Source of the DNA: Roseovarius aestuarii | GTDB lineage: Bacteria; Pseudomonadota; Alphaproteobacteria; Rhodobacterales; Rhodobacteraceae | Assembly: GCA_027214255.1 (NCBI GenBank) | Contig: JAPWHL010000003.1 | Location: forward strand, 235,295 to 299,294 | Direction: 5' to 3' | Length of the DNA: 64,000 nt | In this document: in pieces, positions 16,808 through 25,659 of the stretch | Position numbering within the stretch: the first letter of the stretch is position 1 | Layout: the number at the start of each line of letters is the position of its first letter | Translations under genes and position numbers: made by a program | Notes under the pieces: model-generated | What the model saw: the letters and a program-made list of their open reading frames with translations, nothing else | What the model was told of the DNA's origin: nothing | The model's database searches: none

Positions 16808-18336
16808 GTATCGTCTCCTTGCATTTCCAATGTCAGTGGCACGGGCGCGGTCTGGAGGTCTTCGATGGTCAGTGGGTATTCAGGTTTGGACAGGCGGTTG
16901 CGCACTACCCAATACAGGCGTTCTTCGGCGCGGGTGATTGCGACATAAGCCAGACGTTTCCACAGGGGTTGTCCGGCTTCGACCCGGCCCATGCGCGCGG
17001 CGACGAACAGGTCAGGCGCAAAAACCTGAACCTGTTTCCATTGGCTGCCCTGCGCCTTGTGGATCGTGACCGCCGCCCCGTGGAGAAAGGTCGCCCCCAT
17101 GTTGGCGGCGAAGGGGATAAAGGGTTCTTCTTCGTCGGGCTTTTCGATTTTGACGATGGATGCGGCAGAGATGCGCGGGTCTTCGGCGCCCATGACATGC
17201 AGGCGCGAAAAGCCGGGTTTGCGACCGGGTCCAAGATAGATCACCTGCGCGCCTTTGATCAGACCGCGCGCCTCTAGGTCCAGCCGTTTTTTCCGGTGCT
17301 TCAGGGGCAGTTCGATTCCGTCACAGATTAGGGGCTCGCCTTCCAGCAGCGCGTCTTCGGGCGCGCCGTGGACACGGCGAAAGGCGTTGATCAGGCGAAT
17401 GCGCGTAGCATTGCGCCAGACCAGAACCGGCGAGCGCGCCATAAGGTCAACCTCGACGCGTTGGGCCATTTGTACGCGGTCATCGCGGGCAGCCGCCTGT
17501 TCGACCATGCGTTCGAAATCCTGAAACTCTAGCGAGGGATCAGCCAAGGCATGCGCCAGATCAAGGATCGGGTTGCCAGCATCCTGACGGTGGACGCGGC
17601 TAAGGACCAGCTTGGCTGGATCGGGCAGGGTTTCGAACACCATCGCCCCGGATTGGTTGACCGGAGCCAACTGCGCGGGGTCGCCAAACAAAAGCAACGT
17701 CGGAAAAATCTCTTTGAGGTCGTCCATCTGGCGGGTGTCCAGCATGCTGGCCTCGTCGACAAACCCGATGTCCAGCGGTTCTTCCCTGCGTTTCCAGCCG
17801 GTTATGAAGTCACTGCCACGCAAACCGGCGGCAGCGAGGGCGCCGGGAATGGATTTGTTGGTTTGATAGAAAGCATGGGCGCGGTCCAGTGCCAAGTCCG
17901 TTAAGCCTTCGACCTCTGGGCGGTCGCCATTTCCTGCCAGCCATTCTGCAATCTTTTCGTATTCCGGATCGTAGACGGGCGTATAGAGAATGCGGTGAAT
18001 AGTCGTGGCCGGTACGCCGCGCATGCGCAGCACGCTGGCGGCCTTGTTGGTCGGGGCGAGGATGGCCAAGGTCCGGCGGTCCCGACGTTTTTTACCCTCG
18101 TAATCGCCCGAGACAATATCAACCCCCACTTCTTCAAGCGCGCGATACAGCGCGGCCAGCAATAGGGTCTTGCCCGATCCGGCCTTGCCGATCACGGCCA
18201 TGACGCTGGTCTTGCCATCGCGCGCGGGTAAGGTCAGGCCTTGTTCCAGATCGACACCGGCAGTGCGCAACGCATCGGCGATGCGGTCATGCGCCTCGGC
18301 CTGATCTTCGGAATAGGTAAGGGTTGTTTCACTCAT
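16804..18336 (-). CDS. RecD-like ATP-dependent DNA helicase (SF1, UvrD_C_2 domain)
   Basis: A 510-residue superfamily 1 helicase-like ATPase. Walker A is AVIGKAGSGKTLLL (about residue 48), an LAPTNKAASVLR motif Ia follows, Walker B is GFVDEASMLD, motif III is LLFGDPAQLAPV, and the C-terminal motif is TIHKAQGSQW with AYVAITRAEERLYW (motif VI). The arrangement resembles RecD/exodeoxyribonuclease V alpha and the Dda-type helicases, without RecB/RecC neighbours. A role in DNA repair or recombination is inferred. The following SDR gene overlaps by 4 nt. Confidence 0.9.
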   Translation of the reverse strand: MSETTLTYSEDQAEAHDRIADALRTAGVDLEQGLTLPARDGKTSVMAVIGKAGSGKTLLLAALYRALEEVGVDIVSGDYEGKKRRDRRTLAILAPTNKAASVLRMRGVPATTIHRILYTPVYDPEYEKIAEWLAGNGDRPEVEGLTDLALDRAHAFYQTNKSIPGALAAAGLRGSDFITGWKRREEPLDIGFVDEASMLDTRQMDDLKEIFPTLLLFGDPAQLAPVNQSGAMVFETLPDPAKLVLSRVHRQDAGNPILDLAHALADPSLEFQDFERMVEQAAARDDRVQMAQRVEVDLMARSPVLVWRNATRIRLINAFRRVHGAPEDALLEGEPLICDGIELPLKHRKKRLDLEARGLIKGAQVIYLGPGRKPGFSRLHVMGAEDPRISAASIVKIEKPDEEEPFIPFAANMGATFLHGAAVTIHKAQGSQWKQVQVFAPDLFVAARMGRVEAGQPLWKRLAYVAITRAEERLYWVVRNRLSKPEYPLTIEDLQTAPVPLTLEMQGDDT

Positions 18337-18435
18337 GGGGCGAACTTATCTGGCCCGCCCCAGCTGTGCCAGCGAAAGTGGTCCTTATCCTCCGGCCTTT
18401 CATCTTGTCGGGTCAGAAAAACAGGACGACAGGCT

Positions 18436-19065
18436 TTAGGCGGCAAGATTGGCTGCAGGCGACAGACCCGCGCGGCGGAACCACAGTTCGGCAATGTCGG
18501 GAGACAGACGCGCGCGCTGCGCGACACGCTGACGGTCAGTTTCGGTTAGGCGCCACAGGCCTGCGCTGATACGGTCGCGGCCTTCGCCCATTGCACCGAT
18601 AACGGTGGGGGATGACCCGATGAATTTGTAGATTCGGGTCATTCGGGCATCGAACACGCCGACATACTGGCGCAGGTTGAGGCCGCGCAGTACCTCACCC
18701 CCGCCAAGCATCAGCGCGGCGGCGACATGTGGCGATGCGCCGGGGGCAAGACAAAATCGCGTACACTCCCAGATTGCTGGATCATTGATCGGCCCATCAG
18801 GGCAGAGATGCGCGAAATGTTCGGCCAGCATGGTGCGCCCGGAGGTTGGCAGCAAGCGCATAGAGCCCCCATGAAGCCCGTCAGCCCGCTGCCAAATCAC
18901 ATAGAGCGGGTTGAGCGCGTCGTATTGATCGCGTACTTGGCCCTGCGCATCTACCGTCACTTCCCACTTCAGACGATGGGCAAATTGATCGGCACGGTCA
19001 CAAAACATCGAGCGCGCAAGGGCAGGATAGGCAGGTAGATCGGAAGCGTGAATAAAACGTAACAT
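18436..19065 (-). CDS. Acyl-homoserine-lactone synthase (LuxI family)
   Basis: Makes N-acyl-homoserine lactone signals from S-adenosylmethionine and acyl-ACP. The 209-residue protein has the family pattern: FAHRLKWEV (Arg31, Trp34), DQYDALNPLYV (Asp46/Asp49), SMRLLPT (Arg70) and IWECTRFC (Glu100, Arg103). The start MLRFIHASDLPAYP at 19065 is supported by AAAAAGGGGACTGTT upstream; an in-frame extension to 19107 is rejected. No luxR-type regulator lies beside it. It follows phosphomannomutase by 184 nt and may still share control with the capsule/LPS genes upstream. A weak CCCCT/AGGGG inverted repeat at 19142-19157 is not a convincing lux box. Confidence 0.95.
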   Translation of the reverse strand: MLRFIHASDLPAYPALARSMFCDRADQFAHRLKWEVTVDAQGQVRDQYDALNPLYVIWQRADGLHGGSMRLLPTSGRTMLAEHFAHLCPDGPINDPAIWECTRFCLAPGASPHVAAALMLGGGEVLRGLNLRQYVGVFDARMTRIYKFIGSSPTVIGAMGEGRDRISAGLWRLTETDRQRVAQRARLSPDIAELWFRRAGLSPAANLAA

Positions 19066-19249
19066 AACAGTCCCCTTTTTGTTGGTGGGGACCGGCATAA
19101 GAGACATTGGTTAATGCGGAGTAAGGAGTTCGCGCGCTTGACCCCTGTCTCGAGGGGACGACGCACCGGATCTCTGCGCAATAGAGCCCGCCCCGGAGCT
19201 GATCCGGGGTCTTTACCTTTTGCAATGATAGGGGGTGTTGCGCGGTTAC

Positions 19250-20746
19250 TTAAATGGTTTGATCGTAGTCACCTACGGCGCTTTCGGTGCGGATCACCGC
19301 ATCAATATCGGCGAATATTGCGCGCATCTCTGCATCGCTTTCGCTGCTTTCACAGACAACCACCAGATTGGGTGTATTGGACGACGCACGCACCAACCCC
19401 CAGCTGCCGTTGTCCAGAATGACGCGCGCGCCGTTGACGGTGACAACCTGTGCGATCTTGCGCCCCGCCAGCGGTTTGCCCTCTTCAAAAAGCGCGACCA
19501 GCTTGGCCACCAGGCGCTCTAGAACCGCATATTTTTCGGTGTCAGCGCAATAAGGCGACATGGTGGGCGTTGCGAAGGTTACGGGCAGGGCACGGCGCAA
19601 GTCGGACATGGATTTGTCCGGGTTGCGGTCCATCAGCTTACAAATCTCAACAGCGACCCGCATCCCACAGTCATACCCGCGCCCTACAGGTTCTGCCAGA
19701 AAGTAGTGCCCGGATTTTTCAAAACCGGCCAATGCGCCAATCTCTTTGACGCGGCGCTTCATGTGGCTGTGGCCAGTTTTCCAGTAATCTGCCTTGGCGC
19801 CGTGGGCCTTCAACTCGGGGTCCGAGGCAAACAGACCTGTGGATTTCACGTCGGCAACAAAAGTGCTGCCGGGGTAGAGCTTTGCAAAATCGCGCGCCAT
19901 GATGACGCCCACTTTGTCGGCAAAAATTTCGATACCTTCGTCGTCGACCACGCCACATCGGTCGCCATCGCCGTCAAAACCCAGCGCGAAATCAGCGCCC
20001 GAGGCGGTTACGCTGGCGCTCATGTCATGTAGCATTTCCATCGCTTCGGGGTTGGGATTGTAATGCGGAAACGTGTAATCTAGCGCGTTATGCGAGGGGA
20101 CTACCTCGACTCCCAGCCGTTCAAACAATTCCGGTGCAAAGGCGCTGGCCGTGCCGTTGCCAGTGGCGCAGACGACTTTTAGCTTGCGGGTCATTTTGAA
20201 GTCACCCACGAGATCATCCAGATAGGCCTCTCGCACGCCGGGCACGAACTCATAGGCGCCGCCGGGGCGGGCCTGCCCGCGCCCTTCCAGTACGATGTCG
20301 CGTAGCTCACCCATTTCGTCAGGGCCATGCGTCAGGGGGCGTTCAAATCCCATTTTCACCCCGGTCCAGCCGTTGGGGTTGTGCGATGCCGTCACCATTG
20401 CCACGGCAGGTGCGTTCAGGTGGAACTGTGCAAAATATGCCATTGGGCTAAGGGCGGGGCCAATATCCAGCACTTTGATACCTGCCTGCATCAGGCCCAG
20501 CATGAGCGCATTCTTGATCGACAGTGAGTAGTCGCGATAATCGTTTGCGACGGCGATGACTGGCTCGATTCCGCGCGCGATCATCTGTGTACCCAGCCCC
20601 ATCCCCAAGGCGGTGATGCCGGGCAGGTTGATTTCCTCGGGGTATTTCCAGCGCGCGTCGTATTCGCGAAACCCGGTGGGGGCGATCATTGGATCGCGCA
20701 GGAATTCCCAAGTGTTGGGGGTGACTGTTGGGGCGGGTTTGATCAT
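19250..20746 (-). CDS. Phosphomannomutase/phosphoglucomutase
   Basis: Interconverts hexose 6- and 1-phosphates to feed GDP-mannose or UDP-glucose type sugar donors for surface polysaccharides. The 498-residue protein has the alpha-D-phosphohexomutase landmarks: catalytic phosphoserine loop VTASHNPNGWTGVKMG, metal loop LGFDGDGDRCGVVD, sugar loop FEKSGHYFLAEP, and a phosphate-binding RASSNTPNLVV near the C-terminus. Its start lies 14 nt after the kdsA stop, in the kpsT-kpsE-kdsA-pmm run, which supports a capsule/LPS role. ManB/AlgC type cannot be settled from sequence alone. Confidence 0.93.
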   Translation of the reverse strand: MIKPAPTVTPNTWEFLRDPMIAPTGFREYDARWKYPEEINLPGITALGMGLGTQMIARGIEPVIAVANDYRDYSLSIKNALMLGLMQAGIKVLDIGPALSPMAYFAQFHLNAPAVAMVTASHNPNGWTGVKMGFERPLTHGPDEMGELRDIVLEGRGQARPGGAYEFVPGVREAYLDDLVGDFKMTRKLKVVCATGNGTASAFAPELFERLGVEVVPSHNALDYTFPHYNPNPEAMEMLHDMSASVTASGADFALGFDGDGDRCGVVDDEGIEIFADKVGVIMARDFAKLYPGSTFVADVKSTGLFASDPELKAHGAKADYWKTGHSHMKRRVKEIGALAGFEKSGHYFLAEPVGRGYDCGMRVAVEICKLMDRNPDKSMSDLRRALPVTFATPTMSPYCADTEKYAVLERLVAKLVALFEEGKPLAGRKIAQVVTVNGARVILDNGSWGLVRASSNTPNLVVVCESSESDAEMRAIFADIDAVIRTESAVGDYDQTI

Positions 20747-20760
20747 GAAAGGGTACTCTT

Positions 20761-21594
20761 TTACAGCGCGATTGGGTCGGATTTGGCCAGTGCATCCAAC
20801 GCCATCAACGTGTGCACCAGTCGTTCCATATTATGCAGGTAAATCATGTTTGGCCCGTCGCAGGGCGCGATTTCTGGGTCTTGATGCGTCTCGATAAAGA
20901 CCGAAGCCACTCCGATGGCAACCGCTGCGCGCGCCATGACGGGGGCGAATTCACGTTGGCCGCCACTGCTGCCGCCCTGGCCGCCGGGTTGCTGGACCGA
21001 ATGGGTCGCGTCCATCACGACGGGATAGCCAGTGGCGGCCATCTGGGGCAGGGCGCGCATGTCAGCAACCAGAGTATTATAACCAAAGGTCGTGCCGCGC
21101 TCGGTCAGCATGATCCGCTTGTTGCCTGTGGACTCGATCTTGGAAATCACGTTGGGCATTTCCCAAGGCGCCAGAAACTGACCCTTTTTGACGTTGATGA
21201 CCGCGCCGGTCTGACCCGCAGCGACCAGCATATCGGTCTGGCGGCACAGGAAGGCAGGGATTTGCAAAATATCAACCGCCTCGGCGGCAGGTGCGCATTG
21301 GGCCTCGTTATGCACATCGGTCAGCACGGGTACGCCAACGGCGCGCCGCAGGTCCGACAAGATTGCCAGGCCCTTGTCGATACCGGGGCCTCGGTCTGAC
21401 AAAACCGAGGTGCGGTTGGCCTTGTCAAAACTGGCTTTGAATACGTATTGCGCCCCGGCTGCGGCGCAGACCTCTTTCATATGGCCTGCGATCATCTGGG
21501 CGTGATCCGCCGATTCCAACTGGCAGGGGCCAGCTATGATCGTTAGTGGTTGTGCATTGCCGATTTGTAGCCCGTTTACATCTAACGTGATCAT
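20761..21594 (-). CDS. kdsA: 3-deoxy-8-phosphooctulonate synthase (Kdo-8-P synthase)
   Basis: Condenses phosphoenolpyruvate and arabinose 5-phosphate to Kdo 8-phosphate for LPS core or Kdo-linked capsule. The 277-residue sequence shows the KdsA motifs IAGPCQLES, FKASFDKANRTS, PVLTDVHNEAQCAPAAE, LQIPAFLCRQTD, NVKKGQFLAPW, and the late DATHSVQQPGG and ETHQDPEIAPCDGPNMI. It lies 1 nt after kpsE and just before phosphomannomutase. Kdo is a capsule linker sugar in kps systems, which fits the neighbourhood, although it may also be the housekeeping LPS copy. Confidence 0.96.
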   Translation of the reverse strand: MITLDVNGLQIGNAQPLTIIAGPCQLESADHAQMIAGHMKEVCAAAGAQYVFKASFDKANRTSVLSDRGPGIDKGLAILSDLRRAVGVPVLTDVHNEAQCAPAAEAVDILQIPAFLCRQTDMLVAAGQTGAVINVKKGQFLAPWEMPNVISKIESTGNKRIMLTERGTTFGYNTLVADMRALPQMAATGYPVVMDATHSVQQPGGQGGSSGGQREFAPVMARAAVAIGVASVFIETHQDPEIAPCDGPNMIYLHNMERLVHTLMALDALAKSDPIAL

Positions 21595-21595
21595 A

Positions 21596-23284
21596 TCAGG
21601 ATGAAACCTGTTCGCGCAGAACCGAAGCAGTCAATGAAATCATGAGGTAAATCCCTGAGAAGACCAAAAAGGCCAGTATCGTGTTTTCGAATGCACGCGG
21701 ATATGCTGGATCCTGAGACGCAACCGGACGCACGGACACAGTCAGATAGCGGACCTGTTTGTTCGCTTCGATCTGGCTTTGGCGTTTGTTTTCCAGAGCA
21801 GATTGAAGGATCAAGTCAGAGGTGGCCAGATCGGCCTGTGCCATCTGGATATCGGCGGTTTGTGACGCCAACGAGGATTGATCTCCCGCAGCATCCGTTA
21901 GGCGGGCCTTTTGTTTGGCCAGTTCGGCAGACAGCACCGAAATCTCGCTACGCAATGCCTCGACCTTGGCCGGGTTGGGCCGCGGGTTGTTCAGCTGGAT
22001 GTTGAGGCCCAATTGTTTTTCCTGCAACTGCAATTCGACGTTGCCGATCAGCTGACGGATGTTGGCGACCTCGCCTTGCGGGTCCAGAATCGTGCCTTCC
22101 TGCATCAGGACCAGCCGTTCTTGAGCGGCGCGGCGCTCGGCCTTGGCTTCTTCCAGTCCGGCAATGGCGATCTGAACAGCGTCCAATCGTTTTTCCTGAC
22201 TCAGTTGATCGACGCGCTCTTCGGCATAGGCGATCAGGTGATCGGAAAAACTTGCGCTAAGCTCGGGATCGGCGCTGGAGACTTCCATGCGCAACACGCC
22301 TTCGGTCGGATCATAGCCGATCTTGACGTATTTCTTGTAAAGCTTGTACGCGGCCTCGTTGCTGGCGTCGGGATCAAGACGTTGAATCGGGTCGATCCAG
22401 TCCTGACTGAAGTGCGACCGGAATCCCATATCGTTATCTAGTCGCAGCATCGCGTCCTTGGACAACAGGTAGGATTGAGTGGCAATCGCGTCTTGCCCTG
22501 TAGCAAACTGACTGGGCAACAGGCCGCCCAATCCCCCACCCGATCCGCCGCCGTCAGCAGACAAAATCAGGAATTCGGATTTGGTCGCGTACATAGGGGT
22601 GGCAATAGCATAGTAGTAATAGCCCGCCACCAATGTCGGAAGCAGGACGAATGCTGTCAGTCGGGTGAATAGCAACAACAGTTTGCGACGACGGCGTCTG
22701 CCGATATCGCGCTGGATGCGCATGATTTCCTCGCCGCGACGTTCCGCCGGGCTGAGATGTGTTGAGGGCAGCATCGGCGCGTCTTTGGAAACGGTCTGAG
22801 GCAATTGAACACGCGAAGGGCCGACTTCGCTGCCGGTGCCTGCGCCCGGTTGTTCGTTAGGATCAGGCGACACCAGTTCCAGAATGCTGCTGCGTTGGAA
22901 AGGATCGATACCCTTGGCGCGGAGCAGGCGGATTGCATCGAAGTCAGACGTCGGAGCCAGCCCGTGTTTCTGGGCCAGTCGTCGGGCCATGCGCAGCTGT
23001 CGTCCGGTCAGACCCTCTTTGCGAATTTCGTCAATGGACTGTGAGGTCGACATTTCGCGCGCACTGCTGACTTGGCCGGTGCGTGCTGGCTGATCAGTGC
23101 CAACAGCAGACACGGCAGTGCCTTCTGTGGCCTTAGGCGGTTGGGAACCCGGTTGTTGGGTGCGCGGTTGGTCTGCGGACGCGTCCGCCGTGGCTGATGC
23201 AGGCTGAGTGCCCTCGGTCTGTACAGCGTCTGATCCCGACGTGCGCCGGATGCGAAATTTTCTAGCCTTGGTTTTCATAGTCAT
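21596..23284 (-). CDS. kpsE: Capsule polysaccharide export inner-membrane protein, KpsE-like
   Basis: A polysaccharide co-polymerase/export protein that spans the periplasm and couples the ABC exporter to the outer membrane. The 562-residue protein has an unusual N-terminal cytoplasmic region of about 190 residues: first low-complexity Thr/Pro/Gln-rich, then a helical DEIRKEGLTGRQLRMARRLAQ segment. Next come a first membrane segment near residue 210, a long periplasmic coiled-coil part and a C-terminal membrane segment (NTILAFLVFSGIYLMISL). The start overlaps the 3' end of kpsT by 23 nt. ATG at 23284 or 23278 are both possible. Directly followed by kdsA. Confidence 0.88.
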   Translation of the reverse strand: MTMKTKARKFRIRRTSGSDAVQTEGTQPASATADASADQPRTQQPGSQPPKATEGTAVSAVGTDQPARTGQVSSAREMSTSQSIDEIRKEGLTGRQLRMARRLAQKHGLAPTSDFDAIRLLRAKGIDPFQRSSILELVSPDPNEQPGAGTGSEVGPSRVQLPQTVSKDAPMLPSTHLSPAERRGEEIMRIQRDIGRRRRRKLLLLFTRLTAFVLLPTLVAGYYYYAIATPMYATKSEFLILSADGGGSGGGLGGLLPSQFATGQDAIATQSYLLSKDAMLRLDNDMGFRSHFSQDWIDPIQRLDPDASNEAAYKLYKKYVKIGYDPTEGVLRMEVSSADPELSASFSDHLIAYAEERVDQLSQEKRLDAVQIAIAGLEEAKAERRAAQERLVLMQEGTILDPQGEVANIRQLIGNVELQLQEKQLGLNIQLNNPRPNPAKVEALRSEISVLSAELAKQKARLTDAAGDQSSLASQTADIQMAQADLATSDLILQSALENKRQSQIEANKQVRYLTVSVRPVASQDPAYPRAFENTILAFLVFSGIYLMISLTASVLREQVSS

Positions 23285-23921
23285 AAAGCTGTTTTGCCTC
23301 TTCCAAGGTATCAAACATATACAATTGCCCACCCATTAACACAGCAGCGGAGGTGGCGAATTTTTCCAATGTCGCGGCTTGGTGCGACACGATAACAACA
23401 GTCGTCGTGCGCAACCGTTCTTGCAGGATTTCACCCGCTTTGCGATTGAACTCGACATCTGTCGAACTGGGCATGCCCTCGTCAATCAGGTAGATGTCGA
23501 AATCCAGCGCCAGCATCAGTGCAAAGGTGAAGCGTGATTTCATGCCCGCACTGTAGGTCCCCAGCGGCTGATCGAAATACTCACCCAGATTGCACATCCA
23601 GCGGCAGAACGATTCGACGTAATCGGGTTCCAGCCCGTAAAGCCGGGCGATGTAACGGCTGTTTTCCATGGCTGAAATCTTGCTGATAACGCCGCCCATG
23701 AAACCCAATGGAAAACTGATTCGGCATCCGCGCCTGATGTCACCCTCGTCCGGCTTTTCCAGACCGGCCATCATATTGATAAGCGTGGTCTTTCCTGTGC
23801 CGTTGGGGGCAAGAATGCCCATTGATTTGCCAAGCTCCACCCGAAAGCTGACCTTTTCTAGAATCACCTTGCGTTGGGTGCCGGTCCAGAAGGACTTGCT
23901 GACATTGTCGAACTCGAGCAT
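23262..23921 (-). CDS. kpsT: Capsule polysaccharide ABC exporter ATP-binding protein, KpsT-like
   Basis: A 219-residue ATPase for export of capsular polysaccharide. The Walker A variant is APNGTGKTT (38-46, Ala replacing the usual first Gly), the signature is YSAGMKSR (123-130, typical of KpsT/Wzt-like proteins), Walker B is IYLIDEGM (143-150), and the switch His lies in VIVSHQAATLEKF. It heads the minus-strand run kpsT-kpsE-kdsA-pmm. The permease gene kpsM is not adjacent or anywhere else in this window, so it must lie elsewhere if the exporter functions. Confidence 0.92.
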   Translation of the reverse strand: MLEFDNVSKSFWTGTQRKVILEKVSFRVELGKSMGILAPNGTGKTTLINMMAGLEKPDEGDIRRGCRISFPLGFMGGVISKISAMENSRYIARLYGLEPDYVESFCRWMCNLGEYFDQPLGTYSAGMKSRFTFALMLALDFDIYLIDEGMPSSTDVEFNRKAGEILQERLRTTTVVIVSHQAATLEKFATSAAVLMGGQLYMFDTLEEAKQLYDYENQG

Positions 23922-24058
23922 CTAGGCGCTCCGAAACTGCTCTCTGCCCTCTTTAACGGGGCAGTAATGAAGTGGTGTTGACCACATATGCCCCGCATTA
24001 TGGGCGATCCACGTCAGACTATACAGAGTTTCAAGGCAAAATTGTGCCCTGAAATGAA

Positions 24059-24086
24059 GAAATCCGGCATATTTACGCCGGATTTC
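24059..24086 (-). terminator. Hairpin after the ArsR-linked permease, possible terminator
   Basis: GAAATCCGGC at 24059-24068 pairs perfectly with GCCGGATTTC at 24077-24086 across an 8-nt AT-rich loop. It lies 36 nt after the permease stop on the minus strand and is followed by a TTCATTTC stretch rather than a clean U-run. A terminator is likely but not certain. Confidence 0.5.
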
Positions 24087-24121
24087 CCCTAATTTGGAAA
24101 CAGAGCCGCGACAGATCGGCC

Positions 24122-25147
24122 TTATGTGATGGCTTGCCAGACCAATCCAGCAGTGGTTGCACCGATCAAAGCGAACCCCGCGTAGGCGAAAAACACCCTT
24201 GGTTTTACCAACGCCCAGACCGCGACCGCAGCGGGAACGCAACTGACACCGCCCGCGATCATAAAGCTCATCGCGGCACCCGGACTCATCCCTTGCTCCA
24301 AGAGGCCGTTGACCAGTGGAACAGCGGCATAGCCATTCAGGTAGGCCGGTGCGCCCACCAAAGCGCCCAGCAGGACAGGCCCCACGCCATCGCCCCCCAG
24401 TACGGTCGCAATCATTTCGGCTGGCACATGGCGCACCATCAGAACCTCTAGCAGGTAAGCCAGCGCAAGCCATTTTAGCAGGAATATCGCGTTGGTGCGT
24501 GCGGTGCTGCCGAATACCTGCCGCCTCTCGCTTTCTTGCCAGAAGGCCCAGACGGGCGCTCCCTCAAACGGCTTTCTGGCGCTGCAGCAACCGCTTTGCT
24601 GTGGTTGCGGGCGCAGTGGATCGGCAAAAACGACGCTGCGGGCGGCCAGCAATGTGGCAAAGCCGCCGAACATCCCGATCCCGACGGCCGCCACCGTTTT
24701 GGCCAAGGCAAACTCCCATCCCAGCGTGCCGCTGGTAATGGCGAACATCGCCGGGTCCATCAGCGGTGAGGCGAGCCAGAAGGCCATGACCGCGCCCAAG
24801 GGCGCGCCCAATGCCAGCATGGCGGCAATGAACGGGATGACTTCGCAACTACAAAACGGGGCCATACCGCCGACCAATGCCGCCAACATCACCATGCGCA
24901 CGGGGTTGCCTTGAAAAACACGCGCAGCCACCTTTTCGGCTCCGGTCGCCTTCAGATATGCGACGGCAAACACAGCAAAGGCAATAAACGGCGCTGTATG
25001 AAGCAGGGATTTGGTGGTTGCCGTTATCGTGGGCCAAAGGTTGGCCCGGTCCAGCACTGCGACCAGTGCCAGAATGATCGCCAATGCGGCCCATGCCGGA
25101 TCAATGCGTATCTTCCGGCTTTGGCTTGGGGCGGTTGTATCAGCCAT
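24122..25147 (-). CDS. Permease of the DUF318 family (ArsP/SO_0444-like efflux)
   Basis: A 341-residue membrane protein with about 8-10 hydrophobic segments and the family-defining GGMAPFCSCEVIPFIAAML motif (CxC), repeated GALVGAPAYLNGYAAVPLVNGLLEQGMSPGAAMSFMIAG, and SPLMDPAMFAITSGTLGW. Relatives export organoarsenicals (ArsP) or are tied to Cu/Zn resistance. A cytoplasmic loop around residues 170-200 has vicinal cysteines (SGCCSARK), possibly metal-binding. The ATG at 25147 lies inside the end of the ArsR gene (ATGGCTGA overlap), so the pair is translationally coupled. The metal or arsenical specificity cannot be read directly. Confidence 0.88.
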   Translation of the reverse strand: MADTTAPSQSRKIRIDPAWAALAIILALVAVLDRANLWPTITATTKSLLHTAPFIAFAVFAVAYLKATGAEKVAARVFQGNPVRMVMLAALVGGMAPFCSCEVIPFIAAMLALGAPLGAVMAFWLASPLMDPAMFAITSGTLGWEFALAKTVAAVGIGMFGGFATLLAARSVVFADPLRPQPQQSGCCSARKPFEGAPVWAFWQESERRQVFGSTARTNAIFLLKWLALAYLLEVLMVRHVPAEMIATVLGGDGVGPVLLGALVGAPAYLNGYAAVPLVNGLLEQGMSPGAAMSFMIAGGVSCVPAAVAVWALVKPRVFFAYAGFALIGATTAGLVWQAIT

Positions 25148-25496
25148 GATCATTCTCCGATGCGGGGGTGTCCGCGCAGCATTCGCGCAGTAGGAATTGG
25201 GACAGTTGATGTAGTTCGTCATATGCGACTGCGGCGCAGATGATGCTTCGACCCTGTCGTTCTTGCCGGACCAGCCCGGCCTGCGTCAGGATTTTCATAT
25301 GATGCGTCAAGGTCGAGCCGGTTACACCGCTGCGCTCGCCCAAGGCTCCGATTCTCAGGCCGTCCGGGCCAGCCCGGACCAGTGCATTCAGAACCATCAG
25401 GCGCTGTTCACTGCCCAAGGCAGCAAAGGTTGATGCCGCTTGAACAAGTTCAGGGGATATTTGGGCGGGGGGGGGCGTGTCGATTGAATTTTTCAT
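25140..25496 (-). CDS. ArsR/SmtB-family transcriptional regulator
   Basis: A 118-residue winged-helix repressor. The HTH region spans about residues 28-88 (FAALGSEQRLMVLNALVRAGPDGL, then GVTGSTLTHHMKILTQAGLVRQERQGRS). Vicinal cysteines in LLRECCADTP near the C-terminus are plausible inducer ligands. It is coupled to the downstream DUF318 permease gene, whose start lies within its last codons, suggesting metal- or arsenical-dependent derepression. A perfect 16-bp palindrome covers its own start codon, and there is no obvious ribosome site, so a leaderless or weakly translated message is possible. Confidence 0.92.
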   Translation of the reverse strand: MKNSIDTPPPAQISPELVQAASTFAALGSEQRLMVLNALVRAGPDGLRIGALGERSGVTGSTLTHHMKILTQAGLVRQERQGRSIICAAVAYDELHQLSQFLLRECCADTPASENDHG

Positions 25497-25510
25497 ATTT
25501 CTAGAAATAT
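25495..25510. promoter_or_regulatory. Perfect palindromic operator overlapping the arsR start
   Basis: ATATTTCTAGAAATAT is its own reverse complement over 16 nt and includes two bases of the arsR start codon (CAT on the plus strand at 25494-25496). ArsR proteins bind AT-rich imperfect palindromes near their own promoters, so autoregulation at this site is likely. Confidence 0.7.
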
Positions 25511-25659
25511 CGAAATTAACGGCGATTGCAAGCCCGTTAATTCGCCAACTGTTGGGAGGTGGGCTACGGGGAGGGGCAACTACCCTCGGCCCTCACGTTC
25601 CCGGCTGACCAGATTGGGAAGATAGCCGTCCCATTTCTGCCCAGCGGGTTTTGGTGAGT

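Noticed and set aside
19142..19157. CCCCT...AGGGG inverted repeat upstream of luxI as a lux box
   Set aside because: Only five base pairs and no resemblance to the known 20-bp lux-box pattern.
19193..19215. CCCCGGA/TCCGGGG stem as terminator of phosphomannomutase
   Set aside because: No U-tract follows on the minus strand. It may still be a weak pause site, but I could not support it as a terminator.
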